64,000 bases of DNA from assembly GCA_902810755.1 (NCBI GenBank), contig CADDYT010000008.1, positions 1 to 64,000 of the forward strand, in the 5' to 3' direction. Under the pieces are notes generated by a model. The model saw only the letters and a program-made list of their open reading frames with translations, had not been told where the DNA came from and did no database searches. The first letter of the stretch is position 1, and each line of letters opens with the position of its first letter. This DNA comes from Chloroflexota bacterium. GTDB taxonomy: Bacteria > Chloroflexota > Ktedonobacteria > Ktedonobacterales > Ktedonobacteraceae. Positions 24,949-34,747 of this stretch are shown here, in pieces. The position numbers were made by a program, and so were the translations under genes.

Positions 24949-27249
24949 CTATGGGAGGGCTTCCAGTACCCTTTCAGGGGTCATGGGGATGTGTGTCAGG
25001 CGGGCGCCGGTGGCGTCGTGGATGGCATTGGCGATAGCGGCGGCGACGGGGACGACAGGCGGCTCGCCGACGCCTCTGGCGCCGAAGGGGCCGAGGCCGG
25101 AAGGAACTTCGACCAACAGCGTGGCGATAGTGGGGATATCCTGGCTGTGAGGCAGGGCGTAGTCCATCAGGGTTGAGGTAAGCAACTGGCCATCTTCGTC
25201 GTAGGCCATGCCCTCGAAGAGCGCCCAGCCGATACCCTGAGTGACGCCGCCATGAATCTGGCCCTCTACTTCGGCGGGGTTGATGGCGCGGCCAACGTCC
25301 TGGGCGGCGACGTAGTCGAGGACGCGCACCTCGCCCGTTTCAGGGTCGACGGCCACCTTCGCCACATGGACGGCAAAGGCCGGTGAGGCGACGCGAATGG
25401 CCGAGCGCCCGCGCCCGAAGATCGGCTCGTAGGGCGCGCCGAAGTTCATCGTATTGGCGGCGATCTGCTGCAAGGTGACATGCTTCTCAGGCACGCCTCT
25501 AACCATAATGCGACCGTCGCGCATCTCCATGTCGTCAGGTGAGGCTTCCAGCATGTCGGCGGCGATGCTGAAGAGCTGGTTGCGCGCATCCCGCGCCGCC
25601 GCCTGCACGGCAGCGCCGACCGTGTAGGTGGTTTTGCTGCCAGCAGAGAGGCCGCTATAGGGCATGGAGTCGGTGTTGTCGTGCGTGACGCTGATAGCCG
25701 AAGCGGGAAGGTTCAACTCTTCGGCGGCGATCAGGGCCATCGAGGTATCGGAGCCGGAGACATCGACGCTGCCGACAACGACGGTGAAGCTGCCGTCGCG
25801 CTCCATACGGCAGAGGGCGGCTGCCGGTTCCGTGCCACCGCCCCAGCCCCCGGCAGCGAGGCCGATACCGACTTTCCAGCCCTTGAGTTCTTCCGGCACC
25901 ACCTGTTTCTCCTGCTCGCGCCGCGCCCACAGGGGGTGCCGCTCGATCTGCGCCAGACATTCCTGGATGCCGATACGCGGCCAGCGCGCGCGGAAGAGAT
26001 TCGGGTCGCCCTCTCTAACGACGTTGAGGCGGCGGAACTGCAACGGGTCAACGCCGATTTGCTGGCAGAGTTCCTGCACCGTCGATTCGAGGGCGAAGAA
26101 TGCCTGGGGGCCAAAGGGGGCGCGGTAGGCTCCTGTGCCGGGTTTGTTGGTCTCCACCACATAGCAGCGCGCGCTGACATTGGGGCAGCGATAGAGGGCG
26201 GCGAAATGGAAGCCGCTGAGACCCGCGAGCATATTGGGGTAGGCTCCCGAATCGAGGATAATCCTGGTCTGGATGGCGGTGAGCGTGCCATCGCGCTTCG
26301 CCCCCAGTTTGACGGTGATGATCGCCTGCGGGGCGGGATTACCGGCCAGCAGGTCTTCCTGGCGGGTGTAGGTCAGGCGCACGGGCCGATGCAGGCGCGC
26401 GGCTATCGTCGCGGTCAGCGGCTCCAGCAAGGTCTCTTTGCCGCCAAAGCCGCCGCCGATGGGAACCGGCTCGACATGAATCTGCCGCTCCGACAGATCG
26501 AGCGCGCGGGCCACTGCCGAGCGCACATTGAAGAGCCCCTGCGTGCTTGACCAGACGAAGAGGCCAGAGGGGCCGGGCGAGACCGTCACCGTGTGTGGCT
26601 CCATGTAGGACTGGTGAACGGGTTGCGTGCGATAGCTGCGCTCGACCACCACCTCGGCCTCGCGCAGCCCGGCCTCGATATCGCCCATGTTCAACGGCAC
26701 CGTCTGAATCATGTTCTGGGAAAGCTCCTCTTGCTCGACCGGCGCGCCATGTTGAGCGAAGGCGGGGAGAAAATTTTCTCCACTGCTCGGCGGGCGGTAC
26801 AGGCGCGCCCCCGGCCCGCCTGGCCGCATAGCCGCCTCGGGATCGATGACGGCGGCCAGCGGCTCGTAATCGATCTCCACTGCGTCGGCCCCATCTTTTG
26901 CGCTGGCCTCTGTCTCGCCGACCACGACCGCGACGGGCTGCCCGCACCACACCGCTTCTTCCTGCGCCAGAGGAGACTGCGCACGCGAAGCCGATCCAGC
27001 CTGGCTCATGCCCAGCGTCTCGGCGGTAAAGACGGCTACCACGCCCGGCAGGGAGAGCGCAGCCGCCGGATCAATACGTAAAATACGCGCGTGGGCATAC
27101 GGGCTGAGAATCAGGCGGGCATAGAGCATGCCCGGCACTACCTGATCCCCCGCGTAACGCGCCTGCCCGGTCACTTTATCAAAGCCATCCACGCGGGGCA
27201 AAGATGTGCCGACGCGCGCGAATTGCTCCTGTTGTGTTCCCTGTACCAT
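24949..27249 (-). CDS. Xanthine dehydrogenase family, molybdopterin-binding subunit
   Basis: A 766-residue large subunit of the molybdenum hydroxylase family (XdhA/XdhB-C/CoxL type), which hydroxylates purines, aldehydes or aromatic compounds. The entry segment is RVDGFDKVTGQARYAGDQVV. Molybdopterin-binding motifs include VPIGGGFGGKE and TGAYRAPFGPQAFFALES. The conserved C-terminal GARGVGEPPVVPVAAAIANA contains the catalytic Glu equivalent in GEPP. ATG 27249 is preceded by GAAGGAAGG. No [2Fe-2S] or FAD subunit gene is adjacent, which is unusual. The gene starts 49 bases after the nucleoside-phosphorylase-like gene, so the two are probably co-transcribed and may both serve purine salvage or catabolism. 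Confidence 0.88.
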   Translation of the reverse strand: MVQGTQQEQFARVGTSLPRVDGFDKVTGQARYAGDQVVPGMLYARLILSPYAHARILRIDPAAALSLPGVVAVFTAETLGMSQAGSASRAQSPLAQEEAVWCGQPVAVVVGETEASAKDGADAVEIDYEPLAAVIDPEAAMRPGGPGARLYRPPSSGENFLPAFAQHGAPVEQEELSQNMIQTVPLNMGDIEAGLREAEVVVERSYRTQPVHQSYMEPHTVTVSPGPSGLFVWSSTQGLFNVRSAVARALDLSERQIHVEPVPIGGGFGGKETLLEPLTATIAARLHRPVRLTYTRQEDLLAGNPAPQAIITVKLGAKRDGTLTAIQTRIILDSGAYPNMLAGLSGFHFAALYRCPNVSARCYVVETNKPGTGAYRAPFGPQAFFALESTVQELCQQIGVDPLQFRRLNVVREGDPNLFRARWPRIGIQECLAQIERHPLWARREQEKQVVPEELKGWKVGIGLAAGGWGGGTEPAAALCRMERDGSFTVVVGSVDVSGSDTSMALIAAEELNLPASAISVTHDNTDSMPYSGLSAGSKTTYTVGAAVQAAARDARNQLFSIAADMLEASPDDMEMRDGRIMVRGVPEKHVTLQQIAANTMNFGAPYEPIFGRGRSAIRVASPAFAVHVAKVAVDPETGEVRVLDYVAAQDVGRAINPAEVEGQIHGGVTQGIGWALFEGMAYDEDGQLLTSTLMDYALPHSQDIPTIATLLVEVPSGLGPFGARGVGEPPVVPVAAAIANAIHDATGARLTHIPMTPERVLEALP

Positions 27250-27298
27250 AAACGACCTTCCTTCTTCAATAGAGAGCAGCACTATCCGGGTCTGCGTG

Positions 27299-29296
27299 TT
27301 ACACAGCTTCCCCGATTTTTGGCGATTCGTTGGTGACCGGCGCCGACCCTGCAACGGGCGGGATGATGCTGGCGGTGGTTGGCTCGGCGGATTGGCCTTC
27401 CTCCTGCAGACGCACGGCGCGAATCTCGTTTTCAAAGATGCGGCGCACAATGGCGACTGAGCAGGCGTAGGTGGAGTCCATACCGAAGTAGGAGAGGCTG
27501 CCCGCGCCCAGATTCTTGCCGCGCGTGTAGGGCGTGTCCGAGGCGTAGTGCAGAATGCCCAGTTCGTAGGGCAGGCGGGCAAAGTTGATGTTCTCCCACG
27601 TCGGGTAGCGTGTCAGATACTGGTCTTCGTAGACGGCGTTCAGGTAGGGGCCGCTCTCCATCTCGACAACGGTGTAGTTGGCGCGATAGTAGAAGTCCAG
27701 GTACTGGCGGTTTTGCAGGAAGGTGCCTTTGCCGGAGACTGCCTTCTGGTTGTCCAGCACGGAGCCGTAGATCAGGTAGGGCTGGACATCCTGCGCGGTG
27801 AAGCAGTTGTCGAGCCAGTAGGTGTTCTGGCTGTGTTCGTCCAGCACAACGTTAGAGATCATCACGTCGCCGATGCTGCCGTTGAGCGTCGCGGCCTTGC
27901 CCAGGATGTAGATGCCGCGAATATGCGTCACGTTCTCCATGATCTCGCGCAGCATGCGATAGGCGGCCATGCCCAGCGGGTAATCAATGTTGAGGATGAC
28001 GGCCTGGCTTTTTGCCAGCTTATCCATGCCGGACATGCGGCAGCGCGGGTCGATCTCCATCTGGTGCAGGCGGGCAATCTCGAAGATCTGGGCGTCAATC
28101 TCCAGCCCGTGCCGTGCGTTGACATACCAGATGCCGCGCTCCTGCTCATACTGCTGGCGGTTGCGCGCAAACTCCTGCCCCTGCCGCGTGTGCTGCATCC
28201 ACTCACGAGCCACGAAGTAGAGGAAGTTCTGCCAGTTGCCGGGTACTGTTCCCTCGTGCAGCTTGCGATACTCGGACTCCAGGTACGGATCCTGCCCGCT
28301 TTTCGCGAAGTCGATCAGTTCCTTTTCGTGGCTGAGAATGGCGCCGGAGACGAGGTTGACGATACTGTGCGTGTTGCTGGAGACGAAGTAGACGGGGCGA
28401 TCTCGCAGGCCCAGCGTTTCCAGCACGTTTTCGACCGGCGCCCACCACTTGCGCGTCGCCCGCACATAGCCTACGTGCGAGCCGCCAAGCATGCGCAGCG
28501 AGAAGCTCTTGCGATGACGCCCGATCTTTTTCAGGTTTTCCCACAGCCGGTCCCCCCAGATGACTTCCAGCCGCCGCCAGTCGTCGGGCGAGATATGCAG
28601 CCGCTCGCGCAGCACTTTGGTGATCTCGGCGAAGACAGGCGAAGAGCGATCCATGCGCGTCTCCAGCAACTGCATGGTGGTGGGGTCGGAATTGAGCAGG
28701 TAGTAAATCTTGTTCCACTCGATCTGGAAGGCGACCAGGATGGGTACGATATCATCGGTATCGCTGACGCTGGCGACATAGACGGCCAGCGTTTCTTTGC
28801 CGTCATAGAACCACTTGCGCCGCCGCGCCGGGGCCGTCACCGCCTCCCAGCCCTCAACGGGGTAGCCATGATTGATAAAGACATCTTCGGACTGGCCGAG
28901 GACGACCAGGTTACAGTTGATGATCGAGGCGGGCAGGCGCAGCACACTATAGATAAAGGCCGACATATCGGGGTAGGGCGAGCGCGCCTCCGGGTGCAGG
29001 CTGGAATCGATATTGTAATGCGCCTGCACCAGCGCCTTCAAACTGATCTCGCCCGAGCTGCGCAGCAGCGTGTTATACGTGCGGATATAAAGGTCGACAT
29101 CGCGTTTGCCTGCCTCGTGCAGGCCCTCTTCGCGCTCGAACTGCGTATCCATAGCAGTATGCGTTGTCGGGTGCTGGTGCAGTTCGTAAGCCTGTTCCGC
29201 GTCACTCGCGTCGTTGTAATCAGGGGCCGTCTGCCGTCCATTAAACGGCTGCGGGGTCATAAACTCATCTCCCTGTTTATTTCTGCGTGGCATCAT
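27299..29296 (-). CDS. DUF6909-like protein with nucleoside-phosphorylase-like C-terminal domain
   Basis: About 665 residues. The N-terminal 330 residues have no recognised fold. The C-terminal part reads like a PNP/UDP phosphorylase: GIYILGKAATLNGSIGDVMI (the G-x-x-G ... IGDxxI pattern), then TVVEMESGPYLNAVYED, which resembles the MEMES substrate-binding signature of this family. ATG 29296 is chosen over the upstream GTG 29320, which lies inside the GGAGGAGG ribosome-binding stretch. I recall similar large proteins in Chloroflexota under DUF6909, but this naming is from memory. Co-transcription with the xanthine dehydrogenase subunit suggests nucleoside cleavage followed by base oxidation. 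Confidence 0.6.
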   Translation of the reverse strand: MMPRRNKQGDEFMTPQPFNGRQTAPDYNDASDAEQAYELHQHPTTHTAMDTQFEREEGLHEAGKRDVDLYIRTYNTLLRSSGEISLKALVQAHYNIDSSLHPEARSPYPDMSAFIYSVLRLPASIINCNLVVLGQSEDVFINHGYPVEGWEAVTAPARRRKWFYDGKETLAVYVASVSDTDDIVPILVAFQIEWNKIYYLLNSDPTTMQLLETRMDRSSPVFAEITKVLRERLHISPDDWRRLEVIWGDRLWENLKKIGRHRKSFSLRMLGGSHVGYVRATRKWWAPVENVLETLGLRDRPVYFVSSNTHSIVNLVSGAILSHEKELIDFAKSGQDPYLESEYRKLHEGTVPGNWQNFLYFVAREWMQHTRQGQEFARNRQQYEQERGIWYVNARHGLEIDAQIFEIARLHQMEIDPRCRMSGMDKLAKSQAVILNIDYPLGMAAYRMLREIMENVTHIRGIYILGKAATLNGSIGDVMISNVVLDEHSQNTYWLDNCFTAQDVQPYLIYGSVLDNQKAVSGKGTFLQNRQYLDFYYRANYTVVEMESGPYLNAVYEDQYLTRYPTWENINFARLPYELGILHYASDTPYTRGKNLGAGSLSYFGMDSTYACSVAIVRRIFENEIRAVRLQEEGQSAEPTTASIIPPVAGSAPVTNESPKIGEAV

Positions 29297-29653
29297 TATC
29301 CCTCTTTCTGCCTCCTCCACAGAGGAGACATATGGTTCAGTTCATTCTCTATATTTCTCATAATTATACCCGCCATAGACAAGTGAGGGTAGGGGGAAAT
29401 TGCACAGCTTTTTTGAGACGTTTATCACACAAATGGCTAAAATGTGCCACTAATCGCTCAGTAAATTCGTTACTACTTTGAGAGATGTTGCCAAATGACC
29501 GGTATCCCCATAGCCGGCATTTCCCCCTGGTAACATCTCTTTCCTGCTACGCCAACCAGGCGCAAAAGCTCGTAATGACTTCTGAAATTGGATGAGGTTC
29601 GCAGGCGCAGATTATCATTTTCATTCCCGGCGGCGCGTACAATCGATCGACGC
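29297..29653. other. Spacer with terminator-like stem downstream of the histidine kinase gene
   Basis: Holds the promoter region of the DUF6909-like gene and a 13-bp inverted repeat (29481-29493 with 29528-29540, one G-T pair) that can terminate the kinase transcript. No coding sequence supported. Confidence 0.5.
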
Positions 29654-31405
29654 CTACGGGAATGTCGCCAGGGGCAGGGAGACGTGGAAGGTGGTGCCGT
29701 GGGCCTTCTGACTCTCGGCCCAGATGCGGCCATTGTGGCGACTGATGATCTCACGCGAGAGGTAGAGGCCAATGCCGAGACCGGCGAAAGGCCTTTCCTG
29801 CGGATAGCTTACCTGGTAAAAACGCTCGAAGATTTTCTCAAGGTCGTCCTCCGCGATGCCGATGCCGAAGTCCTGCACGCTGACCAGCACCTCCCGCTCG
29901 TTCGTCGTGATGCGGATAAGCACCTTTTCGACGTTGGGTGAATATTTGATGGCGTTCAGCAGCAGGTTGGTGAAGACATGACCCAGGCGCTCGCGATCTC
30001 CGGAGACGAAGGCAGGGACCTGCGCCGTATCCTCGATGGAGAAGCGGTGCGTCGTCGTGGTGGCCTGGATTTGCTCGACGATGCCCTCTACCACCTCGCG
30101 CAGGTCGAATATCTCGATACGGTACTTAAGGCGACCGGTTTGAATTCTTGATATTTCGAGCAGATCGTTGATCAGGCGCGTCAGGCGGTTCAGTTGCGAG
30201 TCCAGGCGTGAGAGAAAGAGGTGCGCTTCGGGGTCGTCGAAGTGTTGCAGGCGACGCTGCAAGAGCTGCGTGAAGCCCTTGATAGTCGTGACCGGCGTCT
30301 TCAGTTCGTGGCTGACCACGCTCATAAATTCATCTTTGCGCCGCTCCGTTTCCTTGCGCTCGTCGATATAGCTCATCAACTGCTCTCTGGCCTGCTGCGA
30401 CTCACTGTAGAGCCGACCATGTTCGATGGCTGTGCTGACGCGCTGAGCGATCTCCTGTGCCAGTTCCAGGTCGGCCTCGTTGAAATGCCGTTTCGATTCG
30501 GCAAAGACAAAGGTGATCGTACCAATGATGGTGCCATTGACGATGAGGGGAACGGCCATGAGCGAGTTATAGCCAATGGCACGCAGAGCAGCGAGCGCCT
30601 GTTCATTTCTGGCGAGCGCGGCGAGCATCTCATCGGTAAATGCAGGGATCAGTTCTGGCTGTCCCGTGCGTATCACCTGTTCTAGCGCGACGGGCGCGTC
30701 AGAGATCATGGGGTACTGCTCGCGCCATTGCATTAGCCATTCAACCTTTCGCGGGTCTTCATGGGCAACTTCGAGCAAGTTGATGTTGCCATCGTCGTCG
30801 AGCAGGTGAATGGCACACCAGTCGGCCAGTGCTGGCACTACCAGGCGAACGATACTGGCAAGTGTCGTCTGGTAATCGAGCGAGGAGGCAAGGATTCTAC
30901 TCGCTTCACTGAGGAAGCGCGCCCGCTCTTCCGCCTGCTTGCGCTCGGTGACATCACGATGCATGACAAGAATGCCTGTGGCCGCCCCGCTTCTGTCGCG
31001 TACCAGAGAGAGCGACATCAGGATATTGAGCGGCGTACCATCGCGGCGTTTCTGGATAACCTCGCCCTGCCAGCTACCTCGTTCGGCCAGCGCCTTCCGC
31101 CATTCTGTTCGCCAGTTCGGGTTAGCGGGGATATTGCTTTGCACAATCTCAATGGCCAGCTTCCCGATGACCTCTTCTCTTTTCCAGCCAAAGAGCTTTT
31201 CGGCGGCCTGGTTCCAGTCGAGAAAACGTGTCTCCATATCCGTGACGGTCACAGCTTCGGGAATGTCGTGGAGACCCGTCAGGTAGAGGAGTTCCGCCAG
31301 ATCGTTTTGTATGCTCGCTGCATATTCCCTGATCGGCCTGTCCTGTGCGTCGGCCTGCGCATTTACAATGGGAAAAGCCTGATTCGAGCCATCACGGTAG
31401 GACAT
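29654..31405 (-). CDS. PAS-GAF sensor histidine kinase
   Basis: About 583 residues from ATG 31405, which is preceded by GGAGAAGGAG; ATG 31474 is an alternative. Domains: a PAS domain (about 45-150, ending in a PAC segment VMHRDVTERKQAEERARFL), a GAF domain (about 165-330, RFLSEASRILASSLDYQTTL ... NEADLELAQEIAQRVSTAIE) and a HisKA dimerisation domain with phospho-acceptor His in SVVSHELKTPVTTIKGF. An HATPase_c domain follows with N box NLLLNAIKYSP, DFGIGI and GLGIGLYLSREI. There are no membrane helices, so it is a cytosolic sensor. No response regulator is adjacent (orphan kinase); the ligand of the GAF domain is unknown. Confidence 0.9.
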   Translation of the reverse strand: MSYRDGSNQAFPIVNAQADAQDRPIREYAASIQNDLAELLYLTGLHDIPEAVTVTDMETRFLDWNQAAEKLFGWKREEVIGKLAIEIVQSNIPANPNWRTEWRKALAERGSWQGEVIQKRRDGTPLNILMSLSLVRDRSGAATGILVMHRDVTERKQAEERARFLSEASRILASSLDYQTTLASIVRLVVPALADWCAIHLLDDDGNINLLEVAHEDPRKVEWLMQWREQYPMISDAPVALEQVIRTGQPELIPAFTDEMLAALARNEQALAALRAIGYNSLMAVPLIVNGTIIGTITFVFAESKRHFNEADLELAQEIAQRVSTAIEHGRLYSESQQAREQLMSYIDERKETERRKDEFMSVVSHELKTPVTTIKGFTQLLQRRLQHFDDPEAHLFLSRLDSQLNRLTRLINDLLEISRIQTGRLKYRIEIFDLREVVEGIVEQIQATTTTHRFSIEDTAQVPAFVSGDRERLGHVFTNLLLNAIKYSPNVEKVLIRITTNEREVLVSVQDFGIGIAEDDLEKIFERFYQVSYPQERPFAGLGIGLYLSREIISRHNGRIWAESQKAHGTTFHVSLPLATFP

Positions 31406-31607
31406 GCAACAAAAACTCCTTCTCCTGGGCAAGACACAACCATTAGCACCCTTCGTCACTGCTAACAGGTTCATATACCCCTATCAGTAAAAAAGCGGTG
31501 GAAGCCCGCTTAGAAAGATAGTAACATAGGGCCAGAGTATGTGTAAATACGCAATGAGTATTCTCAGCGTTTTCTAATGAAAAAAAGAACAGTCGGGGAA
31601 GCTGCAC

Positions 31608-34166
31608 TCACATTTCACCAAGCCGGTAGGCCAGTTCAAGGGCTTGCTCAAAGGTGAGGCTGCGGCCCTGCTGCCAGGCTTCGTTCCAGCGTTCGTCGCC
31701 GACGATCTGGCGCAAGTGCTGGCGTGCAAGGAGGGTAAGCGGATAGGTCCGTGTCCAGGGAGTGAGGCCGATGGTATCCATGAGAGCTTCGGCGGCCCCA
31801 CCGATACGGGCCGAATGAATGCTGGCGGTCGCAGCATCTGGCTGCGCTCTCAGACCAACGGCGAAACTGAGCCAGCCGAGGCCGGTGGCGATGAACTGCC
31901 GGTGATCCATCTCGTGGCACAGGCGCAGGCTTTGCAGCAGGCTGGCAACTGACTCATCGTATTTGCTCTCCAGGATCAGCAGGCCCCCCTGATCTTTCAG
32001 CAGATCGGCCAGGGCGCTGCGATCGCCCACCTGCTCGAAGAGTTCTTTGCTGCGCGTAAAGCAGACATGCATCTGCTCAAAATTGAAGGATTGTCCTTCA
32101 GTGTCACCGAGGTGGAAGAGCAACTCAGCGTGTAACCAGGGGTCAAGCTCGACGGGAAGCTGTTGCAGACCCTCACGGTAGACACATCGGGCCGTTTCAA
32201 AATCGCCCTGCGCATGGGCGGCCCAGCCACGATGGAGCAGGGCGCTGGCCAGCCCTCTGGTCTCGCCAGGCTGGCGGCAGAGCGAGATGCTGGCTTCCGC
32301 CAGTTCTATAGCTCGCGGCTGGTCATTCTGTAAATCCACCAGGCGAGCCGCTTCGCCCAGCGCCCAGGCGCGCGCCACCAGAGCCGAACGCTCCGCCTCC
32401 TGCTCAAAAGGCAGGTCGAGGGCGCCTATCAACCAGCTGCGCCCTTCGTTCAGATAGCCCTTCCACTCCCAGTAAGGCCGAAAAGCCGTCGCCAGGCGCA
32501 GACAGAGTTCAACTGCGGACAGCGTCCTCTTGCCGCCCCCTTCCTGACCGGCGGCAGGCGATTGCTGGATGAGGGCGGCGGGAACTTCGATTCGCCTGCC
32601 CTCTCTGGCGCTCTGGAGCAGCCACTGGAAGGCGGCGCGGAAATTCTCGCGCAGTTGTGTCAGATGGGCCAGCCAGGCCAGTTGTTGCGGGCCGCGCAGG
32701 CCCGGCACCGATGCCTCCCCCAGTTGCAGGTAGTAGCAGGCATGCCAGTCACGCAGAACTTCGATCTCGCCATGGGCGGCCAGTTCTTCCAGGGCATATT
32801 CCCGCAGCGTTTCCAGCAGCATAAAATAGGTACGATCTCGCACAGTTGGCAGGCGAACCAGCAAACTGTTATCGACGAGGCGTTCGAGCATATCAAGCCC
32901 ATCAAAGGACGGTAATGGGCTGGCTGCTTGCCCGACCATTGCCTGCATCATCGACTCCGCGGCTTCAAACGACCAGGGACCGGTAAAGATGCCGAGGCGG
33001 CGAAACCATGCCTGCTCTTCCGGCGCGAGCAACCTGTAACTCCAGGTGATGGTGTTGCGCAGGGTTTGCTGCCGATCAGGCAGATTTCTGGGGCCGCCGG
33101 TGAGCAGCGGCAGGCGGGCCTGCGAGAGGCGGTCCAGCAGTTCCGCCGGGGAGAGCAATTTGCTGCGAGCGGCGGCCAGTTCCAGCGCCAGCGGCAGGCC
33201 ATCGACCCTGGCGCAAATCTGCGCGATAGTTCCGGCATTTTCATCGCTGACCGTAAAATCGGGCCGCGCCGCCTGCGCCCGTTCCACGAAAAGCTGGATG
33301 GCCGGAAAGGAGAGAATATCCGCCGCCTTGAGCCTCTCCTGCAGGGCGGGAACGTCTAAGGGAAGTACATCGAAGGCGCATTCTCCATAGAGGTGCAAAA
33401 TAGCGCGACTGGTGACAAGTATTTTGACGGCGGGAGCCTGCGTGAGCAACTCGTCCAGCATGGCGGCTATGCCCGTTATCTGCTCCACATTGTCGAGGAC
33501 GAGCAGAAGGTGTTTATTGCGCAGGTAGGCGATGAGTTGCTGAAACGACGGCTGATCAGAACGGGAAGCGATGTTCAACGCCTGCATGATGCTTACCGGC
33601 ACTTCGGCGGCGTCTTGTACAGCTGCCAGGGCAACGAACCAGACGCCATGCACAAAGGAACTGACCACCTCAGCGGCTACGTGCAATGCCAGCCGCGTTT
33701 TGCCGCTGCCCCCCGCGCCCACCAGTGTGATAAGCCGCACATCAGCACGATCCAGCAGGTGGCGCAGGCGCGTCACGGCCCGTCCCCTGCCGATCAACCG
33801 CGTCGCCGCCGGGGGAAGATTTTGCTGAGCGGCAGCGGAAGAAGTAGCGTCGAAAAACAGGGGCGAACCCTGCGCCGCCAGCGAGCGCAGAGGCAGAGCC
33901 TGCCAGCCAGCGTCGCTCATGATGGCAGCCTCGACCCCGGCAGCGGCCAGTAGCTGCAATGCCTGGTCGCGGCTGGTGATGGCATGCCACCTCGCCAGTG
34001 TCTTGATGATGCCCTTTATTTCCTGGTGATTCAGCCGCGCCTCCCCGCTCCTGTTCACCTTGCGGCTGAGAACCTTCGGGTGCAAACCCACCTCCCGCGC
34101 CAGTTCATGCTGGACATGTCCGCTGGCGCGCAAATATTTTTGAATAATGCTACTCAACGACTCCAT
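31608..34166 (-). CDS. HTH / NB-ARC-type ATPase / TPR regulator
   Basis: An 852-residue STAND-class signal transducer. N-terminal HTH: SSIIQKYLRASGHVQHELAR followed by GLHPKVLSRKVN. The ATPase domain (about 135-420) has Walker A LVGAGGSGKTRLALHVA, Walker B HLLLVLDNVEQI, the sensor ILVTSR and the GLPLALELAAAR motif typical of NB-ARC/SWACOS proteins. The C-terminal 350 residues are TPR-like helices (for example RAIELAEASISLCRQPGETR and FETARCVYREGLQQLPVELD). Such proteins usually control secondary metabolism or stress responses by ligand-driven oligomerisation. An upstream minus-strand promoter at 34304-34333 resembles that of the XRE/TPR gene at 36130. Confidence 0.85.
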   Translation of the reverse strand: MESLSSIIQKYLRASGHVQHELAREVGLHPKVLSRKVNRSGEARLNHQEIKGIIKTLARWHAITSRDQALQLLAAAGVEAAIMSDAGWQALPLRSLAAQGSPLFFDATSSAAAQQNLPPAATRLIGRGRAVTRLRHLLDRADVRLITLVGAGGSGKTRLALHVAAEVVSSFVHGVWFVALAAVQDAAEVPVSIMQALNIASRSDQPSFQQLIAYLRNKHLLLVLDNVEQITGIAAMLDELLTQAPAVKILVTSRAILHLYGECAFDVLPLDVPALQERLKAADILSFPAIQLFVERAQAARPDFTVSDENAGTIAQICARVDGLPLALELAAARSKLLSPAELLDRLSQARLPLLTGGPRNLPDRQQTLRNTITWSYRLLAPEEQAWFRRLGIFTGPWSFEAAESMMQAMVGQAASPLPSFDGLDMLERLVDNSLLVRLPTVRDRTYFMLLETLREYALEELAAHGEIEVLRDWHACYYLQLGEASVPGLRGPQQLAWLAHLTQLRENFRAAFQWLLQSAREGRRIEVPAALIQQSPAAGQEGGGKRTLSAVELCLRLATAFRPYWEWKGYLNEGRSWLIGALDLPFEQEAERSALVARAWALGEAARLVDLQNDQPRAIELAEASISLCRQPGETRGLASALLHRGWAAHAQGDFETARCVYREGLQQLPVELDPWLHAELLFHLGDTEGQSFNFEQMHVCFTRSKELFEQVGDRSALADLLKDQGGLLILESKYDESVASLLQSLRLCHEMDHRQFIATGLGWLSFAVGLRAQPDAATASIHSARIGGAAEALMDTIGLTPWTRTYPLTLLARQHLRQIVGDERWNEAWQQGRSLTFEQALELAYRLGEM

Positions 34167-34303
34167 ATGTCAGGCTCCCACTACTCTCATATATTGCTCT
34201 TATTATTCTCCAACAGGATCATCTCCCGCCCGTGTCCATCCAGATCAATAGAAGTTGAGTAGACAATGGGTTACCAGAACCGTAGAAGGAAGTCCCAGAC
34301 GCC

Positions 34304-34333
34304 AGTATACTCGAACTATTGGGGGCAAATCAA
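34304..34333 (-). promoter_or_regulatory. Predicted promoter of the HTH/NB-ARC/TPR gene
   Basis: On the minus strand TTGATT (34328-34333), an 18-nt spacer and TATACT (34304-34309). The bases just upstream (CTTATGTyTTG) recur upstream of the XRE/TPR gene at 36336-36350. Confidence 0.4.
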
Positions 34334-34359
34334 GACATAAGAAGGAAAGGAATCTCTCT

Positions 34360-34728
34360 ATGTGGATGCTGAAAATGAACATACAGAGTTCTGCCCGTTT
34401 CCTGGAAATCTTACCCGACGAGGTAGAAAGTACCGAACTGAGCATAGAAAATGGTGTAAGCCAGGTACTGCTGGCACACTTCGATAGTGTAGCGATGGAC
34501 GAGGTACGACTTTATACCGTACCCGGCAGCAACGGGGGCCTGCATTGCTACCTCATTCAGATCGGAGCGCAATGCGGCACCGTATCTTCTCCCTCGTTCT
34601 TCCACAACGAGGACCATCTGAAACGGATCATCGCACGGGACGTTTCCGCTCTCCTGAAAGATTTATTTGGCAGGGTGAGCGTGGAAGGCATCACCATGCA
34701 TCCCACGCCCTCCCGGCTCTCCGCGTAA
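34360..34728 (+). CDS. Small hypothetical protein (122 aa)
   Basis: A 122-residue protein that I do not recognise. It begins MWMLKMNIQSSARFLEILPD after an SD-like AAGGAAAGG (34342-34350). There is no signal peptide, membrane helix or catalytic motif; the middle (YTVPGSNGGLHCYLIQIGAQ) suggests a compact alpha/beta fold. It is transcribed divergently from the NB-ARC/TPR regulator and converges on the XRE/TPR gene, so it may be a target or partner of one of them. This is inferred from position alone. The open frame extends upstream to 34255, but that part overlaps the promoter region. Confidence 0.55.
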   Translation: MWMLKMNIQSSARFLEILPDEVESTELSIENGVSQVLLAHFDSVAMDEVRLYTVPGSNGGLHCYLIQIGAQCGTVSSPSFFHNEDHLKRIIARDVSALLKDLFGRVSVEGITMHPTPSRLSA

Positions 34729-34747
34729 ATATATTCAGCATCAGGCT

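Noticed and set aside
24949..27249. Selenium-dependent molybdenum hydroxylase linked to the selenoprotein
   Set aside because: Some family members use a labile Se cofactor, but nothing in this sequence or its neighbours (no selD, yqeB or yqeC) supports it.
27548..29386. 612-codon plus-strand open frame opposite the DUF6909-like gene
   Set aside because: Antisense shadow without recognisable protein features or a ribosome-binding site.
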